DNA from: Brachynemurus nebulosus
Taxonomy: Eukaryota > Arthropoda > Insecta > Neuroptera > Myrmeleontidae
Assembly: GCA_035578155.1 (NCBI GenBank)
Contig: JAPWDM010000004.1
Span: 41,349,551-41,413,550, forward strand
DNA length: 64,000 nt
Direction: 5' to 3'
Shown here: in pieces, positions 1 through 12,258 of the stretch
Layout of the letters: each line of letters opens with the position of its first letter
Position numbering within the stretch: position 1 is the first letter of the stretch
The notes under the pieces: generated by a model
What the model was told of the DNA's origin: nothing
Databases searched by the model: none
The model's input: only the letters and a program-made list of their open reading frames with translations
Position numbers and translations under genes: made by a program

Positions 1-469
1 ATGTTACTGTCATTATAGAAGGCATTTAATTGCCTCCTATAATAAGAGTAAAATGGGTCATTTTTTTGTTAGAGTGTATCCTTATACCATATACAATATA
101 TTTAGTACATTATTAAATTATGTATGAAGTTTTCTGAATTAAAAAATATGTTTTATTATAAACAATGGAAAACAGTTGTATTATATCGAATTGAAAAAAT
201 ATTAGAGATATTTTTTAATAGAGATCAGTACATTTAATTAATTATTTATTAATTTTTAAAATAAATTTAATATGTAATAATTATATTTAATGTATTAATA
301 TCTGAAATCCTTTATTTTTTGCAAATTGTTTATTTGAAACATCAAAGTAATTATATTCAGTAAATAATTTAATAACAGTTTAGTTATAATTTATACTGAC
401 ATGTAAAAAAAGTGTTGGAAACAGGGTATGCTTATTTTTTATAAATGCAATTTTTATATAGTACCTATA

Positions 470-2002
470 GGGGAGAGTGGGGATGTTTGGGACGTGGGAG
501 GTTTGGGACACCTTCATTTTATTTTGTTACGTTGGCTACAGTGAGCCAATTTCCCTCCAGAATGAAGGACTAACTTCAATATTAGTGTACCTTGACTTCC
601 ATGAAGTTAAATTGGAAGACGCTGCTGTCATTGAGAAAACTGTGATTTTTCCTCAAAAAGTCTGAGTTTTTCAACCCGAAGTTTCAATGCACTCTATCTT
701 CATTTTACATCATCAAGTAAGTGTAAATTATTTATCAAATGACCACATCATTAAGGTTTATTTTAATGAACAAAACAGCTTTATCTTTTTAAGGTTATGA
801 TTTTAGAACACATTTTAACTTAACAGGCACATTTGGGAGGTTTGGGACAGCTCATGTTGGGAGGTTTGGGACAGTGTCTCGAACCTCCCTAGAGAAAAAT
901 CATGTAAGCTTGCGAGATTGTATGTTATATAATACACTCTCAAATAAGCTTACATGATTTTTTTTAACTGAATCTGTAACAAAATAACCTTAAAATGTAA
1001 GAAAATATTTTCATTTTTAAACGTTTAATAAAACTATATTCGTCAATAACTGAAAAAACCTATAATTTTTCGGAAATTTACCAACCAGATCAAAAAGAAA
1101 AAACAGAAGAAAATTGAAAACATTGACAGCTCATTAGAGAGTTCGTCAGACATTTCCTCTGGTGAAAGTATTCTGAATGTTTCAGATGAAGAGTATGCTG
1201 ATCTTTCAGACTTTCAACCGAAAGATTTGAAACACGGCACATTTGTTTTGGTGGAGTTCAAGGGAGGAGCAAGACTCTCTACTAAATATAGGTATGCCTG
1301 TATTGTACAAAGACCACCTGATGAAGATGCGCCTTCTGAAGAAATAGAAGTCAGTGTTATGTCCCTCAAATGTATTGATTCATCAAAGAAAACTTTCATT
1401 ACTCAAGAAGAAGACATATCTGTTATGAGAATTGAAAGTGTGTTAGGAATTTTACCAGTTCCGAGAATTTCAATGACAAGGGACAGATTGAGATATGTGT
1501 TTTGTCAGCCAATAAATATTTTTTGTAAATAGTAACCTTTCCATGTAATTAAAAACCTGAATTTTTTGGAAGAAAGACATCATGTAGCGGGATTTAGTTA
1601 TAAAATTTTTCATGAACTTGACTGTTTTAGAATCAAATAATTATGTTATTATTATTATTTTAGTTTCTAATGCCTAAACTATTGTTAATTTAATTTCAAT
1701 TACTTTAGTAATGCAAAAATACAGAGATTTTGAGTGATATCTTTTAGTTTTATTATATATACCAAACCTCCCCGAGCACAGTCCCAAACCTCCCCAGGGT
1801 AGGGAGGATTGGGACATTTGATATACTTTAAGAAAATTGTTATTTTAATTCAAATTTTTATTATTTTAACTTTAAAAAAAATATCGCAATATAGCTGAAA
1901 AGTTACTTTACCATTTGCAATTGTTCTGGTTCTTTAAGCTAAAATTATAAGACGTAGAAAAAATAATCACTGAAAATTGTCCCAAACATCCCCACCCTCC
2001 CC
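470..2002. mobile_element. pogo-like DNA transposon, 1.5 kb, decayed
   Basis: The ends are inverted repeats. The left end reads GGGGAGAGTGGGGATGTTTG and the right end is its near-perfect complement, each flanked by TA (468-469 and 2003-2004), the target duplication of the Tc1/mariner/pogo superfamily. The inner TIR motif GGGAGGTTTGGGACA recurs at about 497, 836 and 858. It recurs inverted at about 1765-1800, giving clustered copies near both ends that look like transposase binding sites. The only coding remnant is a transposase C-terminal piece at 1083-1532, so this is an internally deleted, non-autonomous copy. An inverted repeat around 898-952 lies inside. Boundaries rest on direct reading of both ends. 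Confidence 0.8.
1083..1532 (+). pseudogene. pogo/Tigger-type transposase C-terminal fragment
   Basis: An open frame of about 150 codons lies inside the TIR element. It begins with a lysine-rich stretch, continues with an acidic serine-rich linker, then a compact C-terminal domain containing GTFVLVEFKGG, YACIVQRPP and VMSLKCID. This layout matches the region after the DDE catalytic core in many insect pogo/jerky-like transposases (family knowledge, recalled rather than searched). The DNA-binding and DDE domains are absent and the frame is closed upstream by a stop at 1047. It ends with a TAG at 1530-1532. An alternative is an exon of an unrelated chromatin-type protein, but the flanking TIRs favour transposase. 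Confidence 0.6.
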
Positions 2003-2283
2003 TAGTATTTAATTTTAAAATAATATAATCTATAGGAAAAAATTATAAAAATTTTTGCTAAATGTTATCTGCGTTTTTAAATAGTAAAGTTCCATGTTAA
2101 TTTAACATTTACTTATAATAAATAATTAATATAATTTTGCTGCAAAGCATTTAACGTTGTAGTTGGTATATTATGTTTTAAATACAAATCCTTAATTTCA
2201 TCTTTAAGTGGTTTATCATCATTTGGCAACTCTTCAGATGAAATTCTTGCAACCACTTTATAATTTTTACTAACTAAACATTT

Positions 2284-2426
2284 AATGGTATATTGTACAA
2301 CAAGTGGGAAAAGAGGCTTTTTTCTCACGAATAATTATGAGTTTGTTGCGCGAGCCCCCAGAGCGAGTGCAACAATTCGTATGTGTGAGAAATAAGCTTT
2401 TCCCACGTATTTTACACTATACTTTT
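2284..2426. repeat. short imperfect inverted repeat (MITE-like)
   Basis: The segment GTGGGAAAAG followed by CTCACGAATAAT near 2302-2335 is mirrored by ATTCGTATGTGTGAG and CTTTTCCCAC near 2375-2415. The mirrored outer flanks are GGTATATTGTAC and ACACTATAC. Total length is about 140 bp. No target duplication could be assigned. Confidence 0.45.
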
Positions 2427-4778
2427 TCTACGAGCACATTTTTTTCGTAAAATTTAACATAAATAATTAAAATAAAATTTAAATAAGTAGTAAAAATTTT
2501 TTAAATTTATTATGTCAGGGGTAAGATGTTCAAATTTTTGCCAAAGCATACTTTGAAACTACGGAAACAATAATGAATAATCAACATACATATGTATATT
2601 TTTAGTATTATTTCTATATATTATATATTAAACTAATGGAACAGCCTACTTTTTTATTATATTAAGGCGTGCGAAATAATTTCCCACTGTATTCCCGTAC
2701 AGAGTGGGCAATTGTTAATTTTTACATATAGTTAGCCGTGCACAAAATGTTACTTAATAGTAGGAGTAGAAAAAAGTATTTTCTGAATTTAGCAAAACAT
2801 TATCCACAAACATGGCAGCACTATTTTCATTTTGGAAAATATTATTATGGGTATTATTTTGAACGATTTCACTGTTTTCCACATTATTATTTAATACTGA
2901 TTTGACTTTTCTTTTAAATGTTCTACGACTAATAATTTTATTTTTAAACATCAATTTCATTTTTATAGATAACTAGCTGTTACCCGCGGCTTCGCTGGCG
3001 TGAATTTCGTAATTTAGTAAAGGTAATTCCTAGTGGGTATTTCGCTAAGATTTTTGCCCCTATTTTCTTATCATAAGCTTTGATAAGCTTTATTTATTGA
3101 GAATTATCTTTGGCTAGTTATCTAGGAACAACTGGAAATTTTCAAAAAATAATTTGTCGTTTCTTCAAACATAGATATAACATAGACTAAAAATCTAAAG
3201 TAAGCCTATCAAGGAGATGTCAACGAATTTGGTATAGAAGTAAAAAAAAGTATGTTGGCTTAAAATGCTCAAATATTATATATTTTTAAAATAGCTAATA
3301 TCTGTATACTTTACTCTAAATAAGTATCCTTCCTTATCCTATTGGAAAAATTAAATCCCCCTAAGTCTGCTTGCATTATGCTTGAATACTTTCTAAAATA
3401 ACTCACTCATTGTTGGAGACGCCAGAACAGTAGGCGTTAAAAATGTAATCTTTAACCTCCCTCCATTTTTTTGCGTTTATTCCCTATTTTACTCTTTACC
3501 TGTAAAGAGTAAAATTGAAATATTGATTAATAAAATTGAAGTAAGGGTAAAATTAATTTTCAAAAATGAAACATGTATTCATTAATTTATTTCTGACAAC
3601 TATGCCCTCCAGTTTCATTCGTGTAAAATTATGTTATCTGTGAGTAGTAAGCTACTTTAAATTAGTTATTCCGAAACAAATCAGACAAATTTAATTCAAA
3701 ATTAGTTCTTTAAAGTGCTTCGCTTCGCTCGCCAAACAGTTTAAAATTCTATAAAAGGTTAATTCCACGTAATGCTTCGCTCCGCTAGCCAAACGACTCG
3801 AAAACAACCATATTAATATATTTAATTTTCAGACTTTGAAATCCTTTCATAGATTCCCATATTCGTGGTTTTAGAATTAATTGAATTTAGGATTCTTTTC
3901 GAGATCCGAAAACCCTAGTGAGTTTTTCAAAATTACGTTCAGTTCTTTCGTAATCAGGCTTTACTACAATCCGTTTCTAAAGTGAAATTTTAATAAAAAA
4001 GTTCTGAAGTTAATCTATTGTTTTTCTTTCTTTTGTTTCCGTTTATTATTAAATGAGTATTTTTGATAGGTATGTCAACTTTTGTCGTGAATATATTTGC
4101 GAATATGAGTAACCAAATGTACACATGGCTAAATTACCAATTAAGTAAGTACTGAAAAATACATGAATCATTATCGGAAAGTAAAAATTTCATGATGAAA
4201 ATAAACATAAAAAGCAGTCAATAATAATACAATATAATCTACCCTATTTTTTCTTCCTTTTATGGCTTGGATACCATACATAATTCGAAAAAACGCAAAG
4301 ACACGTATACCCCAATTTTTGGTGCTCTTTGTATTAATGATGGCAAAAATTTGATACATTTAACCATTCAGGCTGTGCAAGAAAATTTACCCCCACTTTC
4401 ACCCCTCCAGCCCCTTTTATGACTCGGGTTCCGGTACAACCTATACGAGTGAATAGGCTTTTCAAAGAGTAATATTTCGTCAATTTAAAGTTTTGCTCTA
4501 TCTCTTATAGTTTTCAAGATATCTTAAGAAATACGATTTGAACCTCCAACTTTAAGAGCTGGTTTCACCCCGTAAACGTGGAAGATGGCAGATAAAAAAA
4601 AATACGGGTTCCTTATTTTTACCTATTCTACACATCAGCGAAGTTTCATCAAAATCCCGAATTTCACTTTGGGTGCATCTCCTTATAAGTCTAACTAGTC
4701 TAACTTGTGATTAACCCTTCAATACCTACAAGGAATTTTCGAACCAATTTAAAACTAATTTATTATTATCGGTAAAAG
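2427..4778. repeat. intergenic DNA with anonymous interspersed repeats
   Basis: No gene is seen. At 2977-3000 the string AGCTGTTACCCGCGGCTTCG marks the edge of an interspersed repeat that recurs in altered form at 21,378. Companion motifs of the type CTTCGCTCCGCTAGCCAAACGACTC follow at 3,715-3,790 and are also found at about 21,490, 21,925 and 23,467. A second repeat at about 4,380-4,720, with the motif CTCTATCTCTTATAGTTTTC, is related to 16,430-16,690. These look like old, diverged members of dispersed families whose class I cannot assign. Confidence 0.5.
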
Positions 4779-7462
4779 TTAAGATCTAACCTCGGTTATA
4801 AATTGTGTATTTGGGTGAAGGTTTTCCAGTAGTTTATTTTCGTCATTTGTTAGTAGTCTGATTATATATATTTTTCCTAAGTATATACGACGCATTTTCA
4901 GCGGAGGTTCCGCTGCTTCGGCTAACAGTGCGTGGCATAGTGTACTTTCCATTGCACTCAAGGCTATTCGAAGGGCTTTGTACTGTAACTGATTAATTTT
5001 TAGTAGTCACATTTTAGGGACATTGTACCAATAAAGTGAACCATAATCTATGTTCCATTTTTTTCTCCTGTACTTATTCTATCCATGTATCATGGCATTG
5101 AATAAAGCATTATTATTATTATTATAACTGATCTTACTAAGGCCTTATATATTATTAACATGTAATGGGGATGTCCTCCCCACCAGCGGGTACAAGGTGC
5201 TCTCATTGTATTAAGTGCTTTTTCACATTTTGTTGTTATGTGAAGTATTTGAGAAGCCCAGTTTAATTTATTATTTAAATGTATGCCTAGATATTTTACT
5301 GTATTTTTGACAGGAAAGATACATGGACCGATTTGTAGGTGTTCTCGGTTTATTAGCCGATTCCTAGTGAAAATTACGATGGATGATTTTGATGGTTGTA
5401 TGGAGAAGCCATTGTTAAATAGCCAAACGTGGAAGGAATTTATAATGCGTTTAATGTTATGTAATGCATTTTCAAATTGTCTGTGGTAGGAATAAAAGCA
5501 AAGATCGTCCGCGAACTGTATTAGATCCGCTTCAGCGTTTACGTCTTTTAAGATAGAAACTCAATCGGAGGTACATATGTTAAATAGTAGGGGTGCGAAG
5601 ACTGACCCGTGTGGTATTCCTATACTGGTGACTCTTGGGCCTATAAGCTTATTGTCTATACGTACATAAATATTCCGATTTTTATATAGGTTTACGAGTC
5701 TGTAGGCAAAAATGGACGGTATACCTAGGTTAATAAGCTTATTAAATAATATATTTGTTTGTATGTTGTCGTGTGTGCTTTCAAGGTCTACAAAACATCC
5801 TAGCAGGTAACCATTTCTGCTATAATTGATCTCGACATCACTTACAAGTTTTGTTACTCCATCCAGTGCACTTCTGCCTTTACAAAAGCCATATTAAGTG
5901 TAATTTGTTGCCATTGTATAACCAGTGTTCTAATCGAAACTTTAGTAATCTCTCAAGAGTTTTAAAAATACAGTTTATTAGTGAAATAGTTCGGTAGCTA
6001 TTGGGATCGTTGGGGTTTCTCCCTGGTTTTAAAATGGGATGTATTACAATTTCTTTAAAACATTGTATATCAGAGTTTGTTTTCCATATATCATTAAGTA
6101 ATTGCAGGAGTTGATATTTGGTTGCAATGGATAAATTATACAACATGGAGTAAGTAATTTTATCAGTACCAGGCGCAGTATTACTGTTATGGTTCAGACT
6201 TAATGTTAATTCTTGTAAAGTAAAATCCTTTAGAAGTATATGATTGTAGTCTGTTATTGGACTATCTCTGAGATTCAGTATCATATCAGCTGAGTGGGGA
6301 GCTAATTTATCAAGCATTGCTACTGCACAGGATTCATTCATTTGTTGATGTTCATTGAAAGAGCACTTAAGTATTTTAATAGCAGTCCAAGTTTCCGCTA
6401 ATGGATAATTAGGGTGAATACTTTCACAAAATTTAATCCAGAATAATTTTTTCTTTTGTTTGAGTTTTCTTTTAACATGAGCTTGGGTAAATTTTAACTG
6501 TAGGTAGTTATGATGACTCATGATATTTTATATGTATTAAAACAAATTTTCCTAATGTTAATAAGGACAGTGCATTCGTCATCCCACCATACAGCAGAAA
6601 TTTTATTACTCTTAAAAGGTTTTTTTAAGAGGGATATGTTTATCGGCACTGATACTGACAGCATTAATGAGTTGATTGTAACTTGCTGAGCAATTGTTGT
6701 TTGCTTGATAAATCTGCATGTTATTCTCTACCTCTTGTGCATACAGCTCTCAATCAGCTTGTTTTGTATTCCATCTTGGATGGATTGTCAATTCTTTTGA
6801 ATTTCTTTTACCTATTCCAGTCAACATTGGGGCCTGATCAGATCCTAAAAGGTCATTGATCACTACCCATTTACAATCCAATGATAGGGGTGCAGAGACA
6901 ATGGTTAAATCGGTTACCGACATCACATTTCGAGTGTAGCATGTTTGTGTCAAATCATTGAAGATGATTAATGGGAGCCCATCACATGCTTCTAGTAAAC
7001 TATTCCCCAAGCGATCCGTATATCTATCTCCCTAAAATTCATTATTACAGTTAAATTCACCTGCTAGGAATATTAAACCTGCTAGTTGGTTCAGAAAAAT
7101 ATTTAATAAATTTTATTCAAAGTAATTGTTTGGTGGTTTTAAATTGATAAAAAGGATATAAATTCATTTCTGTAGCGACACTTAATTGATGTAACTTCTA
7201 ATTAGGGGATATTGTTATTAATATTTATTATACTATATTGTATTTTATTTTTTAAAATAATAGCTGTTCCTCCACCTCGTTCTATTCGATCATTTCTAAT
7301 AATACTATAGTTTTTAATGTTGAAATTTTGCCCAGGTTTAAGCCAGGTTTCACTAATAATACAAATATCAATATCATTTTCTTTAATAAATCTTTCAAAA
7401 CTTATTTTGCTTGTTTGCAGCGATCAGCTATTCCATTGCATTACTTTATAATTACTGTTCAT
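4779..7462 (-). pseudogene. I-type non-LTR retrotransposon ORF2, multiply broken
   Basis: Reading the minus strand from 7462, an apurinic-type endonuclease begins near VMQWNS, continues with DIDICIISETWL and RIERGGGTAII, and ends near 6750 with LGSDQAPM in place of the usual SDH motif. The reverse transcriptase runs from about 6521. It starts with APGTDKITYSMLYNL and PNSYRTISLIN, then CFVDLESTHDN near 5790, GIPHGSVFAPLLFNI near 5600 and the catalytic FADD near 5505-5515. VKYLGI follows near 5280, and a C-terminal domain ends around 4779. Several frameshifts, stops and small insertions separate the pieces, so it is inactive. Motif style fits the I/R1/Jockey group. No ORF1 or 3' tail was found. 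Confidence 0.8.
5070..5128 (+). repeat. possible minute LINE 3' end inserted in the older LINE
   Basis: About 60 bp interrupts the minus-strand reverse transcriptase reading. On the plus strand it ends GAATAAAGCATTATTATTAT, the (TTA)n tail style of a severely 5'-truncated non-LTR insertion, like the tail of the intact LINE at 12,260-12,302. No target duplication was confirmed. Confidence 0.3.
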
Positions 7463-7639
7463 GTTATTATTCTCCATCATTAAGGTATATGCCAGTAGGT
7501 GCCGCTAGTAATTTTATAAGAGACTCCCTTAAATAATGTTATCGATTTGTGAAGGAGTGTTGACAACATGATTAATAAATACCCCTGTCGCAGCATCTGC
7601 ATAACATAGCGAATTTCGAAATATTGGGCACTGGCGAAT

Positions 7640-8400
7640 CTCATCTAAGACCTGTATCCATTTAAAATAATTCAGCTTTCTAAGAGTGAAAAGATTTTCA
7701 AAATCAGTTGAGTAGTTAATTTTTGGCGCTTTTTCGTAAAAGGTGCTTGACGCATATACCCATCTAAACTAGTTTAGCTTTCTAAAAGTAAAAGAATTTT
7801 CAAAATCGACTAGGTAATTTATTTTTGGTATATTTGGGACCCAAGACCCCGAACGGACTTTGTGCAGCATAGTGCTATCCACCTAAAATAAGTTAGTTCT
7901 CTAGCAATGAGAAAATATTGAGAATCGGTTCGATAGCTTATTTCTATCCTATATAATATAGGATATTTTATCTTTCTAACAGTAAAACTATTTTTAAAAC
8001 CCGTTGTGTAGTTTTCTATGCCGCATTTGCATCCACAGTTGTGGATCTCAGATAACATACTGTACTTATCTAAAACAGTTTACCTCTACAATAGTGAAAA
8101 AATTTTAAAAATCGGTCAGTTATTTTAATTTTGACACTTCTGGGTCCCATGGACTTTGACGGACCTTACATAACGTAATCTATAACTATCTAAAATAGTA
8201 TAGCTCTCTAACAGCGAAAAAATTTTCAAAATTGGTCGGTTAGTTTATTTTTGGCGCTTAAAAGATCCCAGGACTCTGGCCGACCTCATACAACATATAA
8301 GCTAAATCCATCTAAAATAGTTTACCTCTGTAATAGTGAAAAAATTTTCAAAATCAGTCGGTTATTGTATTTTTGACCCTTTTAGATCCAATGGACCCTA
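7640..8400. repeat. diverged tandem repeat, about 90-122 bp period, seven copies
   Basis: Units share a core like ATCCATCTAAAATAGTTTA, a CTCTCTAACAGTGAAAA segment and TTTTCAAAATCGGTCGGTTA. Cores begin near 7662, 7761, 7878, 7965, 8067, 8187 and 8309. Spacing varies because of small indels. The array lies just inside the left inverted repeat of the composite element. Confidence 0.65.
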
Positions 8401-8429
8401 GCGGACCAAATTATCTTTTAACCTCAGAC

Positions 8430-9080
8430 TTACCTTACATAACACCTTGTTGAAATTTACATATAACAAATTATATAATTTTACTAAGGGATCGGTCTTT
8501 CTGGCATATTTTATTAATTAATGCAAACAAACCTCTTCTAATATAATTAGTGAAAATTTTAGGCAATCTTATTTCACATAACACCCAATTTTTTTTTTTT
8601 AAGTGATATTTTTAGACATTACCAATCTATTCAAATTGGACTGTCTGGCAAATTTTGTTAACTACTGCCTAAAAAAAAATAATACTCTGGAATTATTTAA
8701 TAATACGATAATTTAATAAAAAATGTAGGTAATTTAACAAACTTAGCTATATTTTTTTAAAGCCAGGTCAATTGTAATTGATACAAGAGGTCCCAAACTT
8801 AATTTTAGTAATAAAAAAACATACTTTTAAAGATAACATTGCTTCAAACAGACCAAATTTAATACGTAGATAATAACAAAAACTTTTAATTAAAACAAAA
8901 AAATCCAGGGTGTTATGTGAGGTAATTTTGCTTAAAATTTTCACTAATTAAAATAGGTCTGTCAGACATCAATTAGCAAAATATGTATGTTAGACAGACC
9001 GATTCCTCAGCAAAATATATATAAGTTGCCATAACATATATTATGTCAATTTCCAGGAGGTGTTATGTGAGGTAAATTTT
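8430..9080. repeat. inverted repeat block around CATAACACC / GGTGTTATG
   Basis: CACATAACACC occurs near 8436 and 8571. The complement GGTGTTATGTGAGGTAA occurs near 8907 and 9058. Longer arms are visible: a stretch with TAATTAGTGAAAATTTTAGG near 8550 mirrors AAAATTTTCACTAATTAAAA near 8935, and a GGTCTGTCAGACA-type segment near 8960 mirrors 8495. This is part of the composite element interrupted by the LINE. Confidence 0.5.
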
Positions 9081-9166
9081 TTAAAAATAGAATATAAAAA
9101 AAATTCAAAGGTCTGTCGAGCATTTCCTATTGTTGGCATTAGTTACTATCGATTTAGCATTTTTAA

Positions 9167-9376
9167 TGTCAAAACCTAAATGTCAAATTTCCTCAGCAAG
9201 AGTTCGAAATAGAAAGACTGAAAAGTAAAGGATGTAATGCGAGTTTTAGAATAACAGCTCCGTTCTCACTGAAGGATCAGCTTTATGATGAAACTTTCTG
9301 GCCGTGCGGGGCTGTTATCAAGAGATTTCGATTTCCTAGACGACCGGTGGCGTTATTCCAAACGGAGCAACACTGA
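9167..9376 (+). pseudogene. C-terminal tail of LINE ORF1
   Basis: A reading frame different from ORF2 stays open from 9167 to a TGA at 9374-9376. It contains SFRITAPFSLKDQLYDETFW and then AVIKRFRFPR. The pattern of a FRI.APFSLKD segment, a FWP element and a final VxxRFRF is typical of the end of ORF1 in arthropod LINEs of this group (recalled family knowledge). It overlaps the ORF2 frame by about 92 bases, suggesting that ORF2 translation starts within the end of ORF1. The upstream portion of ORF1 is missing through 5' truncation. Confidence 0.6.
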
Positions 9377-12197
9377 AGAGAGTCCCTCTATTAATAATCA
9401 TTTTAAAAAAACCGACAAGATCTTCCATAAAGACGCCAATAATTCTTTGAATATTTATTTTAACAATATACAGAGTATAAGAAATAAATCAGACTTAACT
9501 GAACTTGTAGTTCAAGAAAAAAACATTGATGTACTGTGTATTTGCGAACATTGGTTGCGCGAATCTGAGATGGACTTATATAAGCCAAATAACTTTAATA
9601 TTGGAAATTATTTTTGCAGGTCCCAATTCTCACACGGTGGTGTACTTATTTACATTAAAAATGATATAAAATTTAAGCAATTCAACAAATTAAATTATTT
9701 AAATGAAGAAAAAGTTTTTGAACTTACTTGTATTGAACTGCAAGAATTAAATACAATTGTAGCTACTTTCTACAGATCACCAAGTGCTGATTTTGAAGTA
9801 TTTTTAGATAAAACTAATGTGGCATTTCACTTTTTAGAACACACTGGTAAGAATATTATTATCTGCGGCGATTTTAACGTAAATATATTCGATTCAGGTG
9901 CAGATGTACATAAATTTTTGGATTTGTTGGAATCGGTCAATATGAAACACATTATCAATGAACCAACTAGAATTCACAATGGATCAATTAGCTGTTTAGA
10001 TAACTGTATTGTAAAATTACATAAACTTGAGTGCACTTCTGAGGTTGTTAACGATTCACTGTCTGATCACTTAAGTATTTCACTTAAAATTAAACTTGAA
10101 CATATTAAAGTTCCAAAAGTAAGTATTTTTTCACGTCAAATATATAACCACAATAAGTTAAACTGCTTCATATCATCATTAAATGACATTAATTGGTCAA
10201 CTATTTACTCTTTAGATAATGCTCAAACTTGCTTTGATTATTTTTTTAGTATAATTGTAAATATTTTTGAAAATTCTTTTCCATTAAAAAAAGTTAACAT
10301 TAATAAACAAAATCAAGAGGTACAGTGGTTTACAGAGGAATTGTTTCAGATGAAAAAGAATCTAGATATTTTAACAACTGTTGGTCATTCTACAACTGAT
10401 ATGAATATAAAGAATGATATTTCCAAATATAAGAAATTTTATAAACATGAATTGAGAAAAGCAAAAATTTCCGCAAATTCAACATATATATTAAATGCTG
10501 ACGATAAATCCAAAGCTACTTGGAATATCATTAATCGAGAACTAGGTAAAAAAAACAAAAAAAACAATACTGATATACAAGCAAACGATTTTAATAGTTT
10601 CTTTATTGACGAGGTCAGTAATATTGATAAAAAATTACCAAATACTGATTTTAATTTAAATAACTTGAAGAAAGTAATTTCTCCCAAAAACTCTTTTTAT
10701 ATTTTACCGACTACACCCAACGAGGTTGCAAAATATATTGACAAGTTAAATAATTCTAAAACTCCGGACATATTTGGTATGAATTCTTTTATTCTAAAGT
10801 CTGTAAAGAACACAATTTCGACACCACTATCTTTTATAATTAATAAATGCTTTTTAGCAGGTTATTTTCCCGATAAGCTGAAACTAGCGAAAATTATACC
10901 TTTACACAAAAAAGGTGACATAAATGAAATTAGTAATTACAGACCAATATCGATCCTACCCGTTTTATCAAAAATTTTTGAATTAGTTTTAAAGGATAGG
11001 TTAGTAAATTTTTTCGAAAAAAATAATTTGTTCTCGAACTACCAATTTGGTTATCGCGAAAATAAATCAACAATTAAAGCAGTGATTCACATAATGGAAT
11101 TGATTTTTGAAGCCATTGATAACAAGGAAATTGCATCAGCGACATTTCTAGATTTAAGCAAGGCTTTTGACTGCATCAATCACGATATTCTATTAACAAA
11201 ATTGAATTACTATGGTGTCAGAGGTTCTACTTTGGAACTCTTTAAATCCTATCTGTCAAATAGATACCAAAGAGTTGTAGTTCAAGACAATACTTCTACT
11301 ATGAAGAAAATCGAATTTGGTGTTCCACAAGGATCAATATTGGGACCAGTATTGTTTATAATTTTTATTAATGATCTTCCAGCTAATTTATCGGCACTTG
11401 GAACTGCTCTTTTTGCGGATGATACTACATTTTTAACGAAAAGTAGTGATATGGACACGTTAATTAATTTGGAAAGTAAATGCTTAATGGAGGCTAAAAG
11501 CTGGTTTTTAAATAACCGCTTACAAATGAATGATCAAAAAACACAACATATAAATTTTGAATTATCTAGAACCACGGACATTACCTCTGTAAACTTTTTG
11601 GGTATACTTATTGATAACAAGCTATCATGGCAATGTGAAATACATAAGTTAGCAAAAAAATTAAACAGTGCATATTATCAAATTTATAAGATTTCAAAAT
11701 GTGTCAACTCAGATACAGCAAAATTAGTGTACTATAGTAGCTTTTACAGTACAGTAGCTTACAGCATTTTATTATGGGGCAATAGTTGTAAAATGGACCG
11801 TATATTTAAAATCCAAAAACGGATCATTAGATGCCTTGCTGGTCTGTCTTACAATGACAGTTGCAAACTTTCTTTTATAAATTTAAAAATATTGACCGTT
11901 CCTTCAATTTTTGTGTATCAGGCCCTGAACTATGTGCATAGGAATAAGAATTTGTGGTCTCCTGTTCACAATGTATATGGTCATAACACTAGACAAAGAG
12001 ATCACTTGTATATTGCAAATCATAAGTACAAAAAAACGCAGCAGACCACCAATTACTTATGTCTACTACTGTACAACAAATTACCAGATAATATGAAGTG
12101 CTTACCTAGAACAAGATTCCAAAATATTATTAAGAATGCTCTTATTAGCAAAGCATATTACACAGTACATGAATGTTTTGAAAACTTTCTATTTTAA
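9285..12197 (+). CDS. LINE ORF2: endonuclease and reverse transcriptase
   Basis: This is an intact 970-codon frame. The N-terminal third is an apurinic/apyrimidinic-type endonuclease that would nick target DNA: IYFNNIQSIRNK near residue 57, CICEHWL, GGVLIYIKN, FYRSPSADF, ICGDFNVN near 195 and SDHLSISLK near 259. The reverse transcriptase follows: NYRPISILPVLSKIFE, FLDLSKAFDCINHDILLTKL near 619 (first catalytic Asp), GVPQGSILGPVLF, and FADD near 708 (catalytic pair), then VNFLGILIDNKLSW. A C-terminal domain contains CKLSFINLKILTVPS. The first 30 residues overlap the ORF1 tail in another frame, so the start at 9285 or 9288 (tandem ATG) is plausible but unproven. All motifs needed for target-primed reverse transcription are visible. 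Confidence 0.9.
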   Translation: MMKLSGRAGLLSRDFDFLDDRWRYSKRSNTEESPSINNHFKKTDKIFHKDANNSLNIYFNNIQSIRNKSDLTELVVQEKNIDVLCICEHWLRESEMDLYKPNNFNIGNYFCRSQFSHGGVLIYIKNDIKFKQFNKLNYLNEEKVFELTCIELQELNTIVATFYRSPSADFEVFLDKTNVAFHFLEHTGKNIIICGDFNVNIFDSGADVHKFLDLLESVNMKHIINEPTRIHNGSISCLDNCIVKLHKLECTSEVVNDSLSDHLSISLKIKLEHIKVPKVSIFSRQIYNHNKLNCFISSLNDINWSTIYSLDNAQTCFDYFFSIIVNIFENSFPLKKVNINKQNQEVQWFTEELFQMKKNLDILTTVGHSTTDMNIKNDISKYKKFYKHELRKAKISANSTYILNADDKSKATWNIINRELGKKNKKNNTDIQANDFNSFFIDEVSNIDKKLPNTDFNLNNLKKVISPKNSFYILPTTPNEVAKYIDKLNNSKTPDIFGMNSFILKSVKNTISTPLSFIINKCFLAGYFPDKLKLAKIIPLHKKGDINEISNYRPISILPVLSKIFELVLKDRLVNFFEKNNLFSNYQFGYRENKSTIKAVIHIMELIFEAIDNKEIASATFLDLSKAFDCINHDILLTKLNYYGVRGSTLELFKSYLSNRYQRVVVQDNTSTMKKIEFGVPQGSILGPVLFIIFINDLPANLSALGTALFADDTTFLTKSSDMDTLINLESKCLMEAKSWFLNNRLQMNDQKTQHINFELSRTTDITSVNFLGILIDNKLSWQCEIHKLAKKLNSAYYQIYKISKCVNSDTAKLVYYSSFYSTVAYSILLWGNSCKMDRIFKIQKRIIRCLAGLSYNDSCKLSFINLKILTVPSIFVYQALNYVHRNKNLWSPVHNVYGHNTRQRDHLYIANHKYKKTQQTTNYLCLLLYNKLPDNMKCLPRTRFQNIIKNALISKAYYTVHECFENFLF

Positions 12198-12258
12198 TAC
12201 AAATAGACTTATCTTTTGTTGACGAACTCTGTAAAAATTGTAAATTTTTTTCGAGTAA

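Noticed and set aside
9285..9376. First 30 residues of the LINE ORF2 frame as a genuine domain
   Set aside because: This stretch overlaps the end of ORF1, whose frame shows recognisable family motifs. The ORF2-frame residues here are probably incidental.
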